The notes under the pieces: model-generated
Databases searched by the model: none
The model's input: only the letters and a program-made list of their open reading frames with translations
Told to the model about the DNA's origin: nothing
Program-made: the position numbers and the translations under genes
Assembly: GCA_001804865.1 (NCBI GenBank)
Contig: MHBK01000002.1
Location: 1 to 64,000, forward strand
Direction: 5' to 3'
Source: Lentisphaerae bacterium GWF2_57_35
GTDB taxonomy: Bacteria > Verrucomicrobiota > Kiritimatiellia > CAIQIC01 > GWF2-57-35
Length of the DNA stretch: 64,000 nucleotides
Part shown: one piece after another, positions 26,816 to 35,362 of the stretch
Layout: the number at the start of each line of letters is the position of its first letter
Numbering within the stretch: the stretch's first letter is position 1

Positions 26816-27589
26816 ATGCCAAACAAATCCGTATTCTGCATTACCAAGACGCACGAACAAGCGGAGCGAATCGTCGAACAGCTTAAAACCGCCAACTTCT
26901 CCAACAACGACATCTCGGTGTTATTCCCCGATAAGGAATCCAGCCGCGATTTCGCGCACGAGAAACACACGAAAGCCCCGGAAGGCGCCATCACGGGCGT
27001 CGGCACCGGCGGCGTCATTGGCGGAGCGTTGGGATGGGTGGCAGGGATTGGCGCCTTGGCCATTCCGGGGGTCGGACCCTTCATCGCCGCCGGACCGATT
27101 ATGGCCGCATTAAGCGGTGCAGCGGTCGGCGCGACGGTCGGCGGCATCGCCGGCGGGCTCATCGGGTTGGGTATTCCCGAACTGGAAGCCAAGCGTTACG
27201 AAGGGAAAGTGAAGAAAGGCAATATCCTTATTTCGGTCCATACCGAGGACTCCGAGGAAATCGATCGGGCCAAGGATATCTTCACGGAAGCCGGGGCGGA
27301 AGATATCTGCAGCACGGGCGAGGCATCCACAGCCAGAGACCTCAGAGCCCCTGACCGCGCAGCGTCCCAGACCGGCGCCACGTCGCGATCCACGGATAAG
27401 CCAACCTCCGAGATCCCTTCCAGTCGCCGCTCGACGTCTACATCGGCTGAACCTCCAACCCCAATCACCACCAAACCGACGTACGATGAAGTAGCTCGGA
27501 GAGCCTACGAACTCTATTTAAAAGAGGGCTGTCCGCAAGGACGTGAAAAAGAACATTGGCGGGAGGCGGAAGAACAGATGTCGGCTTGA
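26816..27589 (+). CDS. glycine-zipper stress protein with DUF2934-type tail
   Basis: This 257-residue protein has three parts. Residues 1-60 (VFCITKTHEQAERIVEQLKT) resemble the general-stress-protein YflT/17M N-terminal fold. Residues about 60-125 are a long Gly/Ala-rich membrane-inserting stretch (GVGTGGVIGGALGWVAGIGA onward). After a Ser/Thr/Pro-rich linker, the C-terminal 40 residues (EVARRAYELYLKEGCPQGRE) match the DUF2934 pattern. GAGGA precedes the ATG. It lies 40 bases after the BON gene. An envelope stress role is inference from the company and the domains. Confidence 0.75.
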   Translation: MPNKSVFCITKTHEQAERIVEQLKTANFSNNDISVLFPDKESSRDFAHEKHTKAPEGAITGVGTGGVIGGALGWVAGIGALAIPGVGPFIAAGPIMAALSGAAVGATVGGIAGGLIGLGIPELEAKRYEGKVKKGNILISVHTEDSEEIDRAKDIFTEAGAEDICSTGEASTARDLRAPDRAASQTGATSRSTDKPTSEIPSSRRSTSTSAEPPTPITTKPTYDEVARRAYELYLKEGCPQGREKEHWREAEEQMSA

Positions 27590-27621
27590 AAAACGCAAAA
27601 GACTTTAACAAACCACCGTGC

Positions 27622-27690
27622 AGGGGCGCCTACGAATAGGCGGAAGGGGCTGGGCTCGTTTGGCCGACCGCTTCCGTACTATTCGCCCCT
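27622..27690. repeat. long imperfect inverted repeat downstream of the stress genes
   Basis: AGGGGCGCCTACGAATAGGC at 27622 is mirrored by CTATTCGCCCCT ending at 27690, with CGGAAG/CTTCCG inside. It lies between convergent genes. It could stop transcription from both sides or be a decayed MITE. Confidence 0.5.
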
Positions 27691-27809
27691 CGCCGCAGAT
27701 AAAGAGCCGGCATTCCATAGACATTCTTTCGGCCATACTTTTCGTCGTTAAGGGTCGATGACCGAAACACGATTCTCATGCCTTCGGCCTGTGGCCGGTC
27801 TTTGGCTTT

Positions 27810-28085
27810 TTATTGCAGGAATCCTGAAGCTCGAATCATGCCGACTAATCCCACGCCGATCCAGAACACATTCAAGAGTATGTAAGCTGGGTCTTTCTTG
27901 ATCAAGGAACACCAAGAAAGCATGACCGCATCGCAGGTGTTGAAAGCCCATACAAAGAAGAAAGGGCTTCCGGGACCCAGCCAACTGACCAGTGAAAAAC
28001 TGAATATTCTCATCAGAACGCCCGCCATTTCGATCGCGCGGATGTTCCGCGATACTACGTCATTCAAATTGTTTATCGTCGTCAT
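27810..28085 (-). CDS. small membrane protein, family not recognised
   Basis: This protein of about 91 residues starts at MTTINNLNDVVSRNIRAIEM (ATG 28085; an upstream in-frame ATG at 28142 overlaps the PIN gene and is less likely). Three hydrophobic segments follow: VLMRIFSFSLVSWLG, PFFFVWAFNTCDAVMLSWC and AYILLNVFWIGVGLVGMI. The spacing of aromatic, Gly and Asn residues resembles short CBU_0592-like or SemiSWEET-sized proteins, but I cannot assign it. It lies 22 bases after the PIN toxin on the same strand. Confidence 0.55.
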   Translation of the reverse strand: MTTINNLNDVVSRNIRAIEMAGVLMRIFSFSLVSWLGPGSPFFFVWAFNTCDAVMLSWCSLIKKDPAYILLNVFWIGVGLVGMIRASGFLQ

Positions 28086-28107
28086 GGCTTGCTCTTCGTC
28101 GTTGGCA

Positions 28108-28512
28108 TCAGGATGGTCTGAACTTCTCGGGATCGATGGCAATCTCGGGACATGCTTTTCTCAACGGCCCATCAAAGGTTATGAGCGGCACATCGAGCTG
28201 TTTGGCTAAAACTACAAATTCTGCATCGCATGCTGTTATGCGATGTCGATAGGCCATCTCCAATACTTTGTCTAAGGGCACTGCATATTCTCGGTTTCGC
28301 AACAGACTCTCAGCCTTTTCCATGGTGTGTTGCGCTTGGGCAAGAGACATCCCCTCTTTTTTCATGTATAGGGTCAGAATATTTCGTAATTCCGATCTGC
28401 AAAGCAAGGGCGCTGCCCAAGTCGAATCTTGCTTAAATATCTGGTCAGCCAATTCACTCTTCTCTCCAGGTATTAGCAAGTTTGCCGCCAGATTAGAGTC
28501 TGCAACGATCAT
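28108..28512 (-). CDS. PIN-domain ribonuclease toxin, VapC-like
   Basis: This 134-residue PIN domain has MIVADSNLAANLLIPG with the first catalytic Asp, CRSELRNIL with the Glu, ITACDAEFVVLAKQL with the third acid, and VPLITFDGPLRK with the fourth. The four-acid RNase site therefore looks intact. Its ATG overlaps the preceding stop by 4 bases (ATGA), the coupling typical of an antitoxin-toxin pair. The frame upstream, however, is a transposase whose C-terminus looks like the rear part of an antitoxin. Confidence 0.88.
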   Translation of the reverse strand: MIVADSNLAANLLIPGEKSELADQIFKQDSTWAAPLLCRSELRNILTLYMKKEGMSLAQAQHTMEKAESLLRNREYAVPLDKVLEMAYRHRITACDAEFVVLAKQLDVPLITFDGPLRKACPEIAIDPEKFRPS

Positions 28513-29522
28513 GGACGACCCGCCTCGGTTGCCTCACGAATCAGCCGGTCGTCGAGTCTTCCTGGCAGAGAAGAACGATGTCGCTGAATATCCACAAGAA
28601 GCGCGTCAACATCGACTTTTGTTGGGGATACTGCATTTTCCAAACAGGCTATCGCTTCTTTATTGAGACTTCGGCCATGGTCTCTTCCCCAATCCCCATG
28701 ACGATTCTTAAACTGTTCCCATTTTTCGCCCTTCACCTTTTCGACCGCCTCAACGACCGCGTCCCACGTCGTCGCTCGGTACAACGCTCTTCGAGAAGAC
28801 GTCTCCCTCATCACCTTCACCCGTTTTCGCACGCTCTCGGCAAACCGTTCGCTGCCCAAAACCGAGCCCCATTTAAGCCTCGACCAGAGACCTTCCGCCC
28901 CCTCCTGCCTGAGCTGGTCCTCCGCTTTCTTTCGATACCCCTCTCGTCCCCCCTGGACCCGACTCAGCACTTCATCCACGCTTAGCCAACGGGGAACCGG
29001 GGCATATCCCGCATAGCTCGGATAACTGCTCCACCGATGCTTTCGCAACGTTTCCAACCGCTCGTTCATCACCTCGGGGGTCGGCTGAATCAGGCCCAAA
29101 CTCTCGGCTTTCTTTTCCTTCTTCCCCCAGCCCAGATTTTTCACCGCCACTGGATTGAAGTGCAGATAGAAGCTCAACGCCAATACCCATGCGCCTTCCT
29201 CGACCAACACGCCTTTAAACCGGCCTTGGAAGACATGCCCACAACGGTCATGCCGACGATTCCGCCACAGGCCGTAGCTTTGATTCAGCCACTGCACCGC
29301 CGCGCTGGCATTGGCCTTGGGGGTCCGGATCAGCAAGTGATAGTGATTGGCCATCAGAACATAGGCATGCACTTCCACGGCGAAACGCTTCGTGACTTCT
29401 TCCACTAACTCTAAAAAATGCGCGCGGTCGCGCGAGTCATGGTAAATCCTCTCCCGGTTCTGACCCCGTGCGGTTATGTGCTACCATCCATTTTCCCGAT
29501 TGACTCTCAACGGTCGGCTCAT
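28509..29522 (-). pseudogene. REP-type transposase with premature amber, fused to an antitoxin tail
   Basis: The family start MSRPLRVNRENGW (ATG 29522) is followed by an in-frame TAG at 29483-29481, exactly where relatives have Tyr in GWYHITARG. The frame then resumes HITARGQNRERIYHDSRDRA and is open to 28509. The HUH motif MANHYHLLIRTPKAN is intact. Translation from a GTG at 29405 would lose the first beta strand. After RHGDWGRD the sequence leaves the transposase pattern and reads HGRSLNKEAIACLENAV, then DIQRHRSSLPGRLDDRLIRE and ATEAGRP. That is the turn, second helix and toxin-binding tail of a ribbon-helix-helix (FitA/VapB-like) antitoxin. The PIN toxin starts inside its stop. Confidence 0.7.
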
Positions 29523-29575
29523 GGCCCCTTGTTTCTCATAGTGAACCCCTCTTGTAAATTCTTGTATCTGGATAT

Positions 29576-29902
29576 GTGACCCCAATGTCCTCCCGGCTAG
29601 GCAGCTTAACTGTTACTCCTTTCGTGTTTATCAGCGTATTGGCCTACCCCTTGTTATGCTGGATTGGTTGCAAACTGGAACAGGCCGGGGATCTGCGCGA
29701 ATGGAAAACCATTCGTCGCCTGCTGCGAACGCACAGCCTGGCAAGCACGCGGTTCCCTTTGAAAGATGGACGAATCGTATCGATTCGCAAGCCCTCCCTT
29801 CCCGATGCCGAACAGGCGCAGGTCTATCGCGCCTTGGGCATCGATTGGCGTGCGGCCTTTCCCCCACGCCGAACGGAGATCGGGGGGACAACGACTTTGT
29901 AG
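29576..29902 (+). pseudogene. C-terminal fragment of a DDE (IS4/IS1634-type) transposase
   Basis: The open 108 codons read PFVFISVLAYPLLCWIGCKL, then LREWKTIRRLLRTH, LKDGRIVSIRKPSLPD and YRALGIDWRAAFPPRR. That is the pattern of the last helix and tail of IS1634/IS4-family transposases (LAYxLL...; DGRxLxIRK...; IYxxLGI). The catalytic core is absent and no start or inverted repeats are seen, so this is a remnant. Confidence 0.6.
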
Positions 29903-29976
29903 TGCCAACAAAAACAGATCCGTTGGTATTCAACAGGTTACACGGGTGAATGAGAAACTTGGGTTAGGCCTTATAG

Positions 29977-30009
29977 GATTTTTGCGCTTTTTGCGCTTTT
30001 TTGCGGCCA
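29977..30009. repeat. TTTTTGCGC low-complexity repeat
   Basis: Three TTTTTGCG-type units follow one another (ATTTTTGCGC, TTTTTGCGC, TTTTTTGCGG). They lie in the gap between the transposase remnant and the STN/S8 protease gene. No gene is visible here. Confidence 0.5.
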
Positions 30010-30145
30010 TTCATTAGGGGCAAAGGTTCATCCGTCTTTTTTGGCACACGTTCCCATACCGCCCAATGCGCTGGACTTTGACGGACCACGTGCCTGGTCC
30101 TTGCCCTGCCACCGCCTCACGGCGGCGGCTACAAATGGAGTTCTC

Positions 30146-31726
30146 CTATTGCAACAAACGCTTGATGGCGGCGGAATCGAGGACGCCGTAGCCGTATTGG
30201 TTGTCGCGGCCGGCGGCGCCGGCATCGGTGAGGGCATTGCGGAGGGCGGTCAAGGCGTCCTGTCGCGTGGCTTTCGGATGGCGGGTCAGATAGAGTGCGA
30301 GGGCGCGCGTGACATACGCGCTGGAAATGGAGGTGCCGGCGTAGGAGCCCGGCGGTCCGTTATGCCCGATGGGAAAGCTGGCCATGCCGGGAGCGGTCAA
30401 CGCGACAATTGAACCGTAATTGGATTGGTTCCAAAGCCGGCCGTTCTGGTCTACGGCGCCGACGCCTACCACTCCGGAATACGCGGCAGGATAAACGGGC
30501 CGGCCCGTGGGGGCGTTGCCGGCGGCGGCGACGACGATCAGCCCTTTCGACTGGGCATAGGCGATGGCGGTCGAAAGAAATTTGCTGTCCGTCTCGGAAC
30601 CCCAGCTCATGTTGACCACGCGCGCGCCTTGCTTGAGCGCATAATCGATGCTGCGCATGAGGCCATAGTAGGAGGCGTTGCCGTTCTCGTCGAAAGCCCG
30701 GATGGCGACAATCGGCACGCCCTCTGCGTCCGTTGCGCCAGCCGACGCGTCCGCCGGCTGTACGGCGCCGGCGGTGATCATCGCCATTTGCGTGCCATGC
30801 CCGACAGCGTCGGTGAGGGCCCGATCCGGGTCCAGGGCGTCATAGGCGCCGACGACGCCTTCGCCCAATCCGGAGGACGCCATCAGGCCGGAATCGAGAA
30901 TGGCCGCCACGGCCGCTCCGCCCGGGGCGGCCGGCGCCGCCGGCATGGACGCCGTGGACCCGGCTTCGCCGGTCGTTGGATTGGACGGAATATTCGCGAC
31001 ATAGTTTGGTTCGGCCTCGGCCACGAGGGGATTGCGTTTGAGTTGTTCGATCAGCGCCGGCACGTTGGAGCCTCGCGCCAGAAGCACCCGGTAGACGCCC
31101 AACTCGGGAATGCTGCCGACCAACGTGCCGCCGAGCTGCTCGACCAACCGCTGAAACTCCTCGGCCGTTGTGCCGGGTTTCATGCCGAGGAGAATTTCGT
31201 CTTGCACAAAGGCGGAGCCGCCGCCGGGGCCGGTCGTCACGGCAAGGGTGCTGGAAGGCCGCGGCAAGGCTCTGACCGCCCGCTGCTCGCCGGGCAGAAA
31301 AACCTGCATCTCCTTGAGTTTGGGCAGCGGTCCTACGGGGCCATCGACCACCTCCCACGAAATCACATAGGCAAAGGAGGTCAGGAGCGCCTCCAGCGCA
31401 GCGTCGAGATCCTCGTTCTCGACGCTGCCGGAAACGCGATACGACTCGATGCGGGGATCGATTTTAACCGTCACGCCGCCGCGGGCAATCTCGCGCAACA
31501 CCTCGCCCAACGGCGTTTGATCGGCCCGAATGGTAATCCGATCCCCGCAGAGCCGTACTTGCAGGGGCAGGGAGCGGGCTTGGACAGAGCCTGCGAGCAG
31601 GAGGACCGCCAAGACCAACGCCCGACCCCGGGGAAAGACATGGAGTGTTGGAGTATGGGAGTGCTGGAGTATTGAAAGAAGAGAACGCCAGCACTTCTTT
31701 GTCAGAGAATGTCCAATCTGTCGCAT
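30146..31726 (-). CDS. secreted subtilisin-like protease with STN-like N-terminal domain
   Basis: This 526-residue exported protein has its signal core at RALVLAVLLLAGSVQA. Next comes a short secretin/TonB N-terminal-like fold (ITIRADQTPLGEVLREIARG, VTVKIDPRIESYRVSGSVEN), normally a periplasmic docking module. A propeptide-like part (EILLGMKPGTTAEEFQRLVE; LVAEAEPNYVA) precedes the S8 core: Asp in AAILDSGL, His in GHGTQMAMI, Asn in AAAGNAP, Ser in YAGTSISSAYV. The triad is intact, although the first motif is DSGL rather than DTG and the second GHGTQ rather than HGTH. It lies 21 bases after the next gene on the minus strand, so they form an operon. Attachment to a secretin-like machine is inference. 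Confidence 0.85.
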   Translation of the reverse strand: MRQIGHSLTKKCWRSLLSILQHSHTPTLHVFPRGRALVLAVLLLAGSVQARSLPLQVRLCGDRITIRADQTPLGEVLREIARGGVTVKIDPRIESYRVSGSVENEDLDAALEALLTSFAYVISWEVVDGPVGPLPKLKEMQVFLPGEQRAVRALPRPSSTLAVTTGPGGGSAFVQDEILLGMKPGTTAEEFQRLVEQLGGTLVGSIPELGVYRVLLARGSNVPALIEQLKRNPLVAEAEPNYVANIPSNPTTGEAGSTASMPAAPAAPGGAAVAAILDSGLMASSGLGEGVVGAYDALDPDRALTDAVGHGTQMAMITAGAVQPADASAGATDAEGVPIVAIRAFDENGNASYYGLMRSIDYALKQGARVVNMSWGSETDSKFLSTAIAYAQSKGLIVVAAAGNAPTGRPVYPAAYSGVVGVGAVDQNGRLWNQSNYGSIVALTAPGMASFPIGHNGPPGSYAGTSISSAYVTRALALYLTRHPKATRQDALTALRNALTDAGAAGRDNQYGYGVLDSAAIKRLLQ

Positions 31727-31747
31727 GATGATCCCCGGGAGTGCAGG

Positions 31748-33523
31748 TTACTCCATTTTTGGTTCTTCGCTCGGCAACACCGCGGGGGGCGCTTTCGTTT
31801 TGAGCTTCGATTGGATCGCCATAAAGGACTGCAAAAGCCCCCCGATATCGCTCAAGGCCACCCGCATGCGTCCTTTGACCGCCCGGCCGTCCACTTGTTC
31901 GAAGCCGGCCACCGTGCCCTTGGACGGAGGAATCATCTGCTGCAAGGACTGGAAGCGCGGCGAAAGCGCCAGCATCGAGCGCAGGGTGTCCAGGAGGTTT
32001 GCGTAATAGGCATCCACCAAGTCGGCGGGCATGCCGTCGGCATAGACGGCCTTGAAGGAGGCCGAATCCTTGACGTCCAGCCCCGAGCCGGCTTTGAAGC
32101 GATCGAGGGATTCGTTCATCAACTCGGAGGGGCCCATCGTATAAATGACGGCTTGGTCCACATAGGCCAGTTCCATTTTCATGTTCTCGAACAACCGCCG
32201 GAGCAGCGGCGGCATATCCTTGGCCACTTCGTCCGGCCAGGTGGTGCGATATTCGTAGGACTCGATGGCGACGCCGTCATGCTCGCGGGCGGGGCCGGGA
32301 ATGAACTCGAACGACATGCCCGCCGGCATGTTGGTCATGGCCTGATTCATGGCCGCGAGCAATTGGTTCATAACGTCCTTCATGGCGCTGGAATCCCGAA
32401 GGCCGATCATTTCGATCAGTTGAAAGGGATGCTCGGCGGTCGGCGGCAGAACGGCGATGGCCACATCGCCGGAATACTGGCCGCTCATCGCCTTGACCTT
32501 TTCCTGCATGACGCTGGAAAGCTGGTCCATCCCCGGCCCCATGGCGGCATAGAGTTCCGAAACGAACTGCATGTAGGGCTCCAGCCAGAGATTCATGTCG
32601 CCCCAGTTTCCGGCTTGCGCATAAAGCGCGTCGGCCGGCAAAAATTTCTGGAAGGCCGGCGCGGGTTGGCGCAGGCTGCCGATCATTTTTTCGAGGGTGG
32701 AGTTGGGCGCAGCATCCAGCCGGAAATTGAATTCCATCCACTCCGGCCGCGTACCCATGCCGACCAGGTAGCGATCCACCTGCCGCAGCAGCGTGGTGAA
32801 AAGCCGTTGTTCGACCGCCAGGATTTCCCCAACATCCTGCGGCTGGTCCTTGGCCTGTCGATCGGCCAGCTTTTTGATTGTCTCCAACTTTTCTTCGATC
32901 AACGGATTGAACAGCTCGACGGCTTGCTTGACGTTCACAGCCATCGCCAGATCGCCTTCGACCGGCAAGCGTTCGTCTTGTTGGATGGCGCCCGCGTCGA
33001 TCCATTGCGACACGAGCTCGACCGGCTCCGGGGTCTGCGCCATGAGCACGTGATTCCCGGCGACCCGCAGGCAAAGCTTGGTCCAGGGCGAAGGCATCGC
33101 CGCGGAGGTCGAAGGCTTGTAATACTCGACGCCGCGGATCGAATCGGTCTGCTCCATGCGTTCGGCGACCAAGTCGAGATATTCCTCGCCGCCGTCCTTG
33201 ATCGGCAGCCCCAAAACGATGGCCGGCGCCGACGTGGGGGAGGAACGATCGGCCAGCACATACAATCGGATCAAGCCATCCGGATTGAGCCCCGTGAGGT
33301 TGGTGGTCATGAGAAAGAAACTGAGCTGGGTCGCGAGCTGCTCTTTCTGGACGGGAATCATGAGGGACCCGCCCAGGCGTTGTACGCTGTCCGCCAGTCC
33401 GTTAAAACCTCGAATCTCCACCGTCACCAGCGTTTCGGATTGGGATTCCGGAACCGCTTCCGCACGAGCGCCCGCCGTCAGAACCGTCAACATCACCGCA
33501 AAACATGCCATGAATCTTTTCAT
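31748..33523 (-). CDS. secreted protein of unknown family (591 aa)
   Basis: The signal peptide is MKRFMACFAVMLTVLTAGAR-AEA and AAGGAGG precedes the ATG. The mature part alternates strands and helices without a catalytic motif I can name. Features include LVTVEIRGFNGLADSVQRLG near the start, a Met-rich central region (MNQLLAAMNQAMTNMPAGMS) and a charged Pro-rich end (KTKAPPAVLPSEEPKME). It resembles large periplasmic DUF proteins seen in PVC genomes, but I cannot assign one. It is upstream of and likely co-transcribed with the STN/S8 protease (21-base gap). It might be that protease's substrate, chaperone or inhibitor. Confidence 0.75.
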   Translation of the reverse strand: MKRFMACFAVMLTVLTAGARAEAVPESQSETLVTVEIRGFNGLADSVQRLGGSLMIPVQKEQLATQLSFFLMTTNLTGLNPDGLIRLYVLADRSSPTSAPAIVLGLPIKDGGEEYLDLVAERMEQTDSIRGVEYYKPSTSAAMPSPWTKLCLRVAGNHVLMAQTPEPVELVSQWIDAGAIQQDERLPVEGDLAMAVNVKQAVELFNPLIEEKLETIKKLADRQAKDQPQDVGEILAVEQRLFTTLLRQVDRYLVGMGTRPEWMEFNFRLDAAPNSTLEKMIGSLRQPAPAFQKFLPADALYAQAGNWGDMNLWLEPYMQFVSELYAAMGPGMDQLSSVMQEKVKAMSGQYSGDVAIAVLPPTAEHPFQLIEMIGLRDSSAMKDVMNQLLAAMNQAMTNMPAGMSFEFIPGPAREHDGVAIESYEYRTTWPDEVAKDMPPLLRRLFENMKMELAYVDQAVIYTMGPSELMNESLDRFKAGSGLDVKDSASFKAVYADGMPADLVDAYYANLLDTLRSMLALSPRFQSLQQMIPPSKGTVAGFEQVDGRAVKGRMRVALSDIGGLLQSFMAIQSKLKTKAPPAVLPSEEPKME

Positions 33524-33578
33524 TTGTTTCCTCCTTCACGCCATATGGCCATGATCTTCTTCGTTAGTCAGCACAAAT

Positions 33579-35345
33579 TTACAGCCCTGCAAAGCTTCCG
33601 AGCAAATTAACTTTCTTCCGTATCAGTTCGAAATTGCACAAGCGCACGGTCGGAGTGCCGTCGCTGTCCTTCATCATGGCGCCGCCGGGATTGATCGTCA
33701 GCAGGAAATGGGAGCCCTTGAGATCGAGATCCTCCATACCGGCAAACGAGAGTTGGCGGCGCACCTTGTTCAGGAGTTGCTCGCAGCCTTCCTGCGAGAT
33801 GAGGCCGTCGGACAAGGCTTGCAGGGCGTTGACGCCCCGGCAGTAGCCGGTGTCGAGCCGCGCAAGAAATTCGTCGAGCCCGTTCCAGTAACCCCACACG
33901 GTAATATAATTATGGTCCGATCGCAGCATGGGCCGGCCTTCGGGCGTCAGGAGCTGCCGGTGCGACTCGTAGCGGCTGCGGTCCGTTATGTCTTCGGGAT
34001 TGGCGGACTGCTGGCCGGTCATGTAGATCGCCCGGGGATAAATGGTTGCCACGCCGTTGCGGTCCAGCTCGAAGGCGCGGGCAAATTCCTCGAACGGGCT
34101 GTTGAAGCCATGTCGCACCCGCTCCTGGCTTTGGGGATCGGACGGTTCGGCGTCGGGACTTTCGCCGATGCGCGAGACCTTCCAGACGAGATTGATCTTG
34201 TCCTTGGTCAGGGTATGAAAGACCTGGTTGGCCGGCGAAAGCTGGGTCCTGGGCGTGCGGCGCCAGCGCTCGGGCTGGAAATAATCGACGAGTCCGGGAT
34301 CGTTGCCCACCACCCAGAGCATGCCGCCGGTGCTTTCCGTGTGGCCGAACACATAATCCACGCCCAAGACGTTGACCGGATGCAGGTGTTGAGGAAAATC
34401 TGCGGGCCGCGTTTTGACGAACCGGTCGCGCTGCTTCTTAAGATATTGCGCGCGGCGTTGGGCCTTGACGCGCTCCTCGTGCTCGGGCGTGCGCGTGAGC
34501 AGTTCGAAGTCCACCAGCGCATAGGGGAACAATCGGCCGCGCTCCTGCGGCAGGGTACCATCCGGACGGGGCCGGACGATGATGTGCTCGGGCTTCATGT
34601 CGAGCACCTGGAATCCCTTGTGGTGCAGGTCGTCGGCCACGCGAAAAGTCAGCGACCGCAGTTCGGCCATCCGTTGTTCGCGGTCGGGAATCAGGGGATG
34701 CAACACCTCGGCGATCGAAACGCCTTTGACCCATTCGTAAATCAGGATGTACTGCCGGTAGATATCCAGCTCCACATCGCGGTACTTCGCCTTTTTCTGG
34801 GCGATCTTCGAGTGGGAGCGGCCGGTCTGCCACAGCTTGAGCCGTTCCGCCGGCACAAAAATGGCCATCGGCTTGTGCGTACGAATAATGCCGGCATAGC
34901 GGTCGTCGCGCAGTTCCATCACCATGGCGAATTCCTCGTAGGGACTGTTAAAGTCGGCTTCGACGAATTTATTCAGGGTGAAGGTGTCGATCGGGACCTG
35001 TTCGCCGACGCGGCACCACTTCACCACGAGCTCCTTGCTCAGGTTGTTCACGGGCTTCGTGCGCACCTTGTACACTGTGCTGGTGCCGATCAACTTCTCG
35101 CGGCTCTGCTCGAACCATTCCTTTTCGTACCAGCTCTCGGGCTTGAGATGATCCAGGAACGGCCAGCCGAATTTGGTCACATAGAGGTCGCCCTCGTCGC
35201 TGGTTTTAAGATGGATGTAATCCACGCCCAGCAACTGCAACGCCACGGCCTCCGCCGGCAGCGGGCGGGCATGAAAAAAGCCAGGAGAATTCTCCGGCGC
35301 GTCCAAATTGTTGTCCTGTTGCTCCATATTTACAGAGGCGTCCAT
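33579..35345 (-). CDS. tandem kinase-like protein, second unit degenerate
   Basis: This 588-residue protein has two related halves. Half 1 has LGVDYIHLKTSDEGDLYVTK, LVVKW (Lys109), NSPYEEFAMVMEL, VLDMKPEHIIVRP (catalytic-loop Asp249, Lys251) and ALVDFELL (Asp279, the DFG position). Half 2 repeats it: LGVDYVFGHTESTGGMLWVV, LVWKV (Lys389), NSPFEEFARAFEL, EDLDLKGSHFLLT (Asp541, Lys543) and RLCNFELI, where Asn571 replaces the metal-binding Asp. Half 1 is probably an active protein- or small-molecule kinase and half 2 a pseudokinase. ATG 35345 or 35327 is the real start; the open frame further up is a shadow of the FGE-like gene, which ends 18 bases before. Confidence 0.7.
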   Translation of the reverse strand: MDASVNMEQQDNNLDAPENSPGFFHARPLPAEAVALQLLGVDYIHLKTSDEGDLYVTKFGWPFLDHLKPESWYEKEWFEQSREKLIGTSTVYKVRTKPVNNLSKELVVKWCRVGEQVPIDTFTLNKFVEADFNSPYEEFAMVMELRDDRYAGIIRTHKPMAIFVPAERLKLWQTGRSHSKIAQKKAKYRDVELDIYRQYILIYEWVKGVSIAEVLHPLIPDREQRMAELRSLTFRVADDLHHKGFQVLDMKPEHIIVRPRPDGTLPQERGRLFPYALVDFELLTRTPEHEERVKAQRRAQYLKKQRDRFVKTRPADFPQHLHPVNVLGVDYVFGHTESTGGMLWVVGNDPGLVDYFQPERWRRTPRTQLSPANQVFHTLTKDKINLVWKVSRIGESPDAEPSDPQSQERVRHGFNSPFEEFARAFELDRNGVATIYPRAIYMTGQQSANPEDITDRSRYESHRQLLTPEGRPMLRSDHNYITVWGYWNGLDEFLARLDTGYCRGVNALQALSDGLISQEGCEQLLNKVRRQLSFAGMEDLDLKGSHFLLTINPGGAMMKDSDGTPTVRLCNFELIRKKVNLLGSFAGL

Positions 35346-35362
35346 TTTATGCGTGTCCGCGT

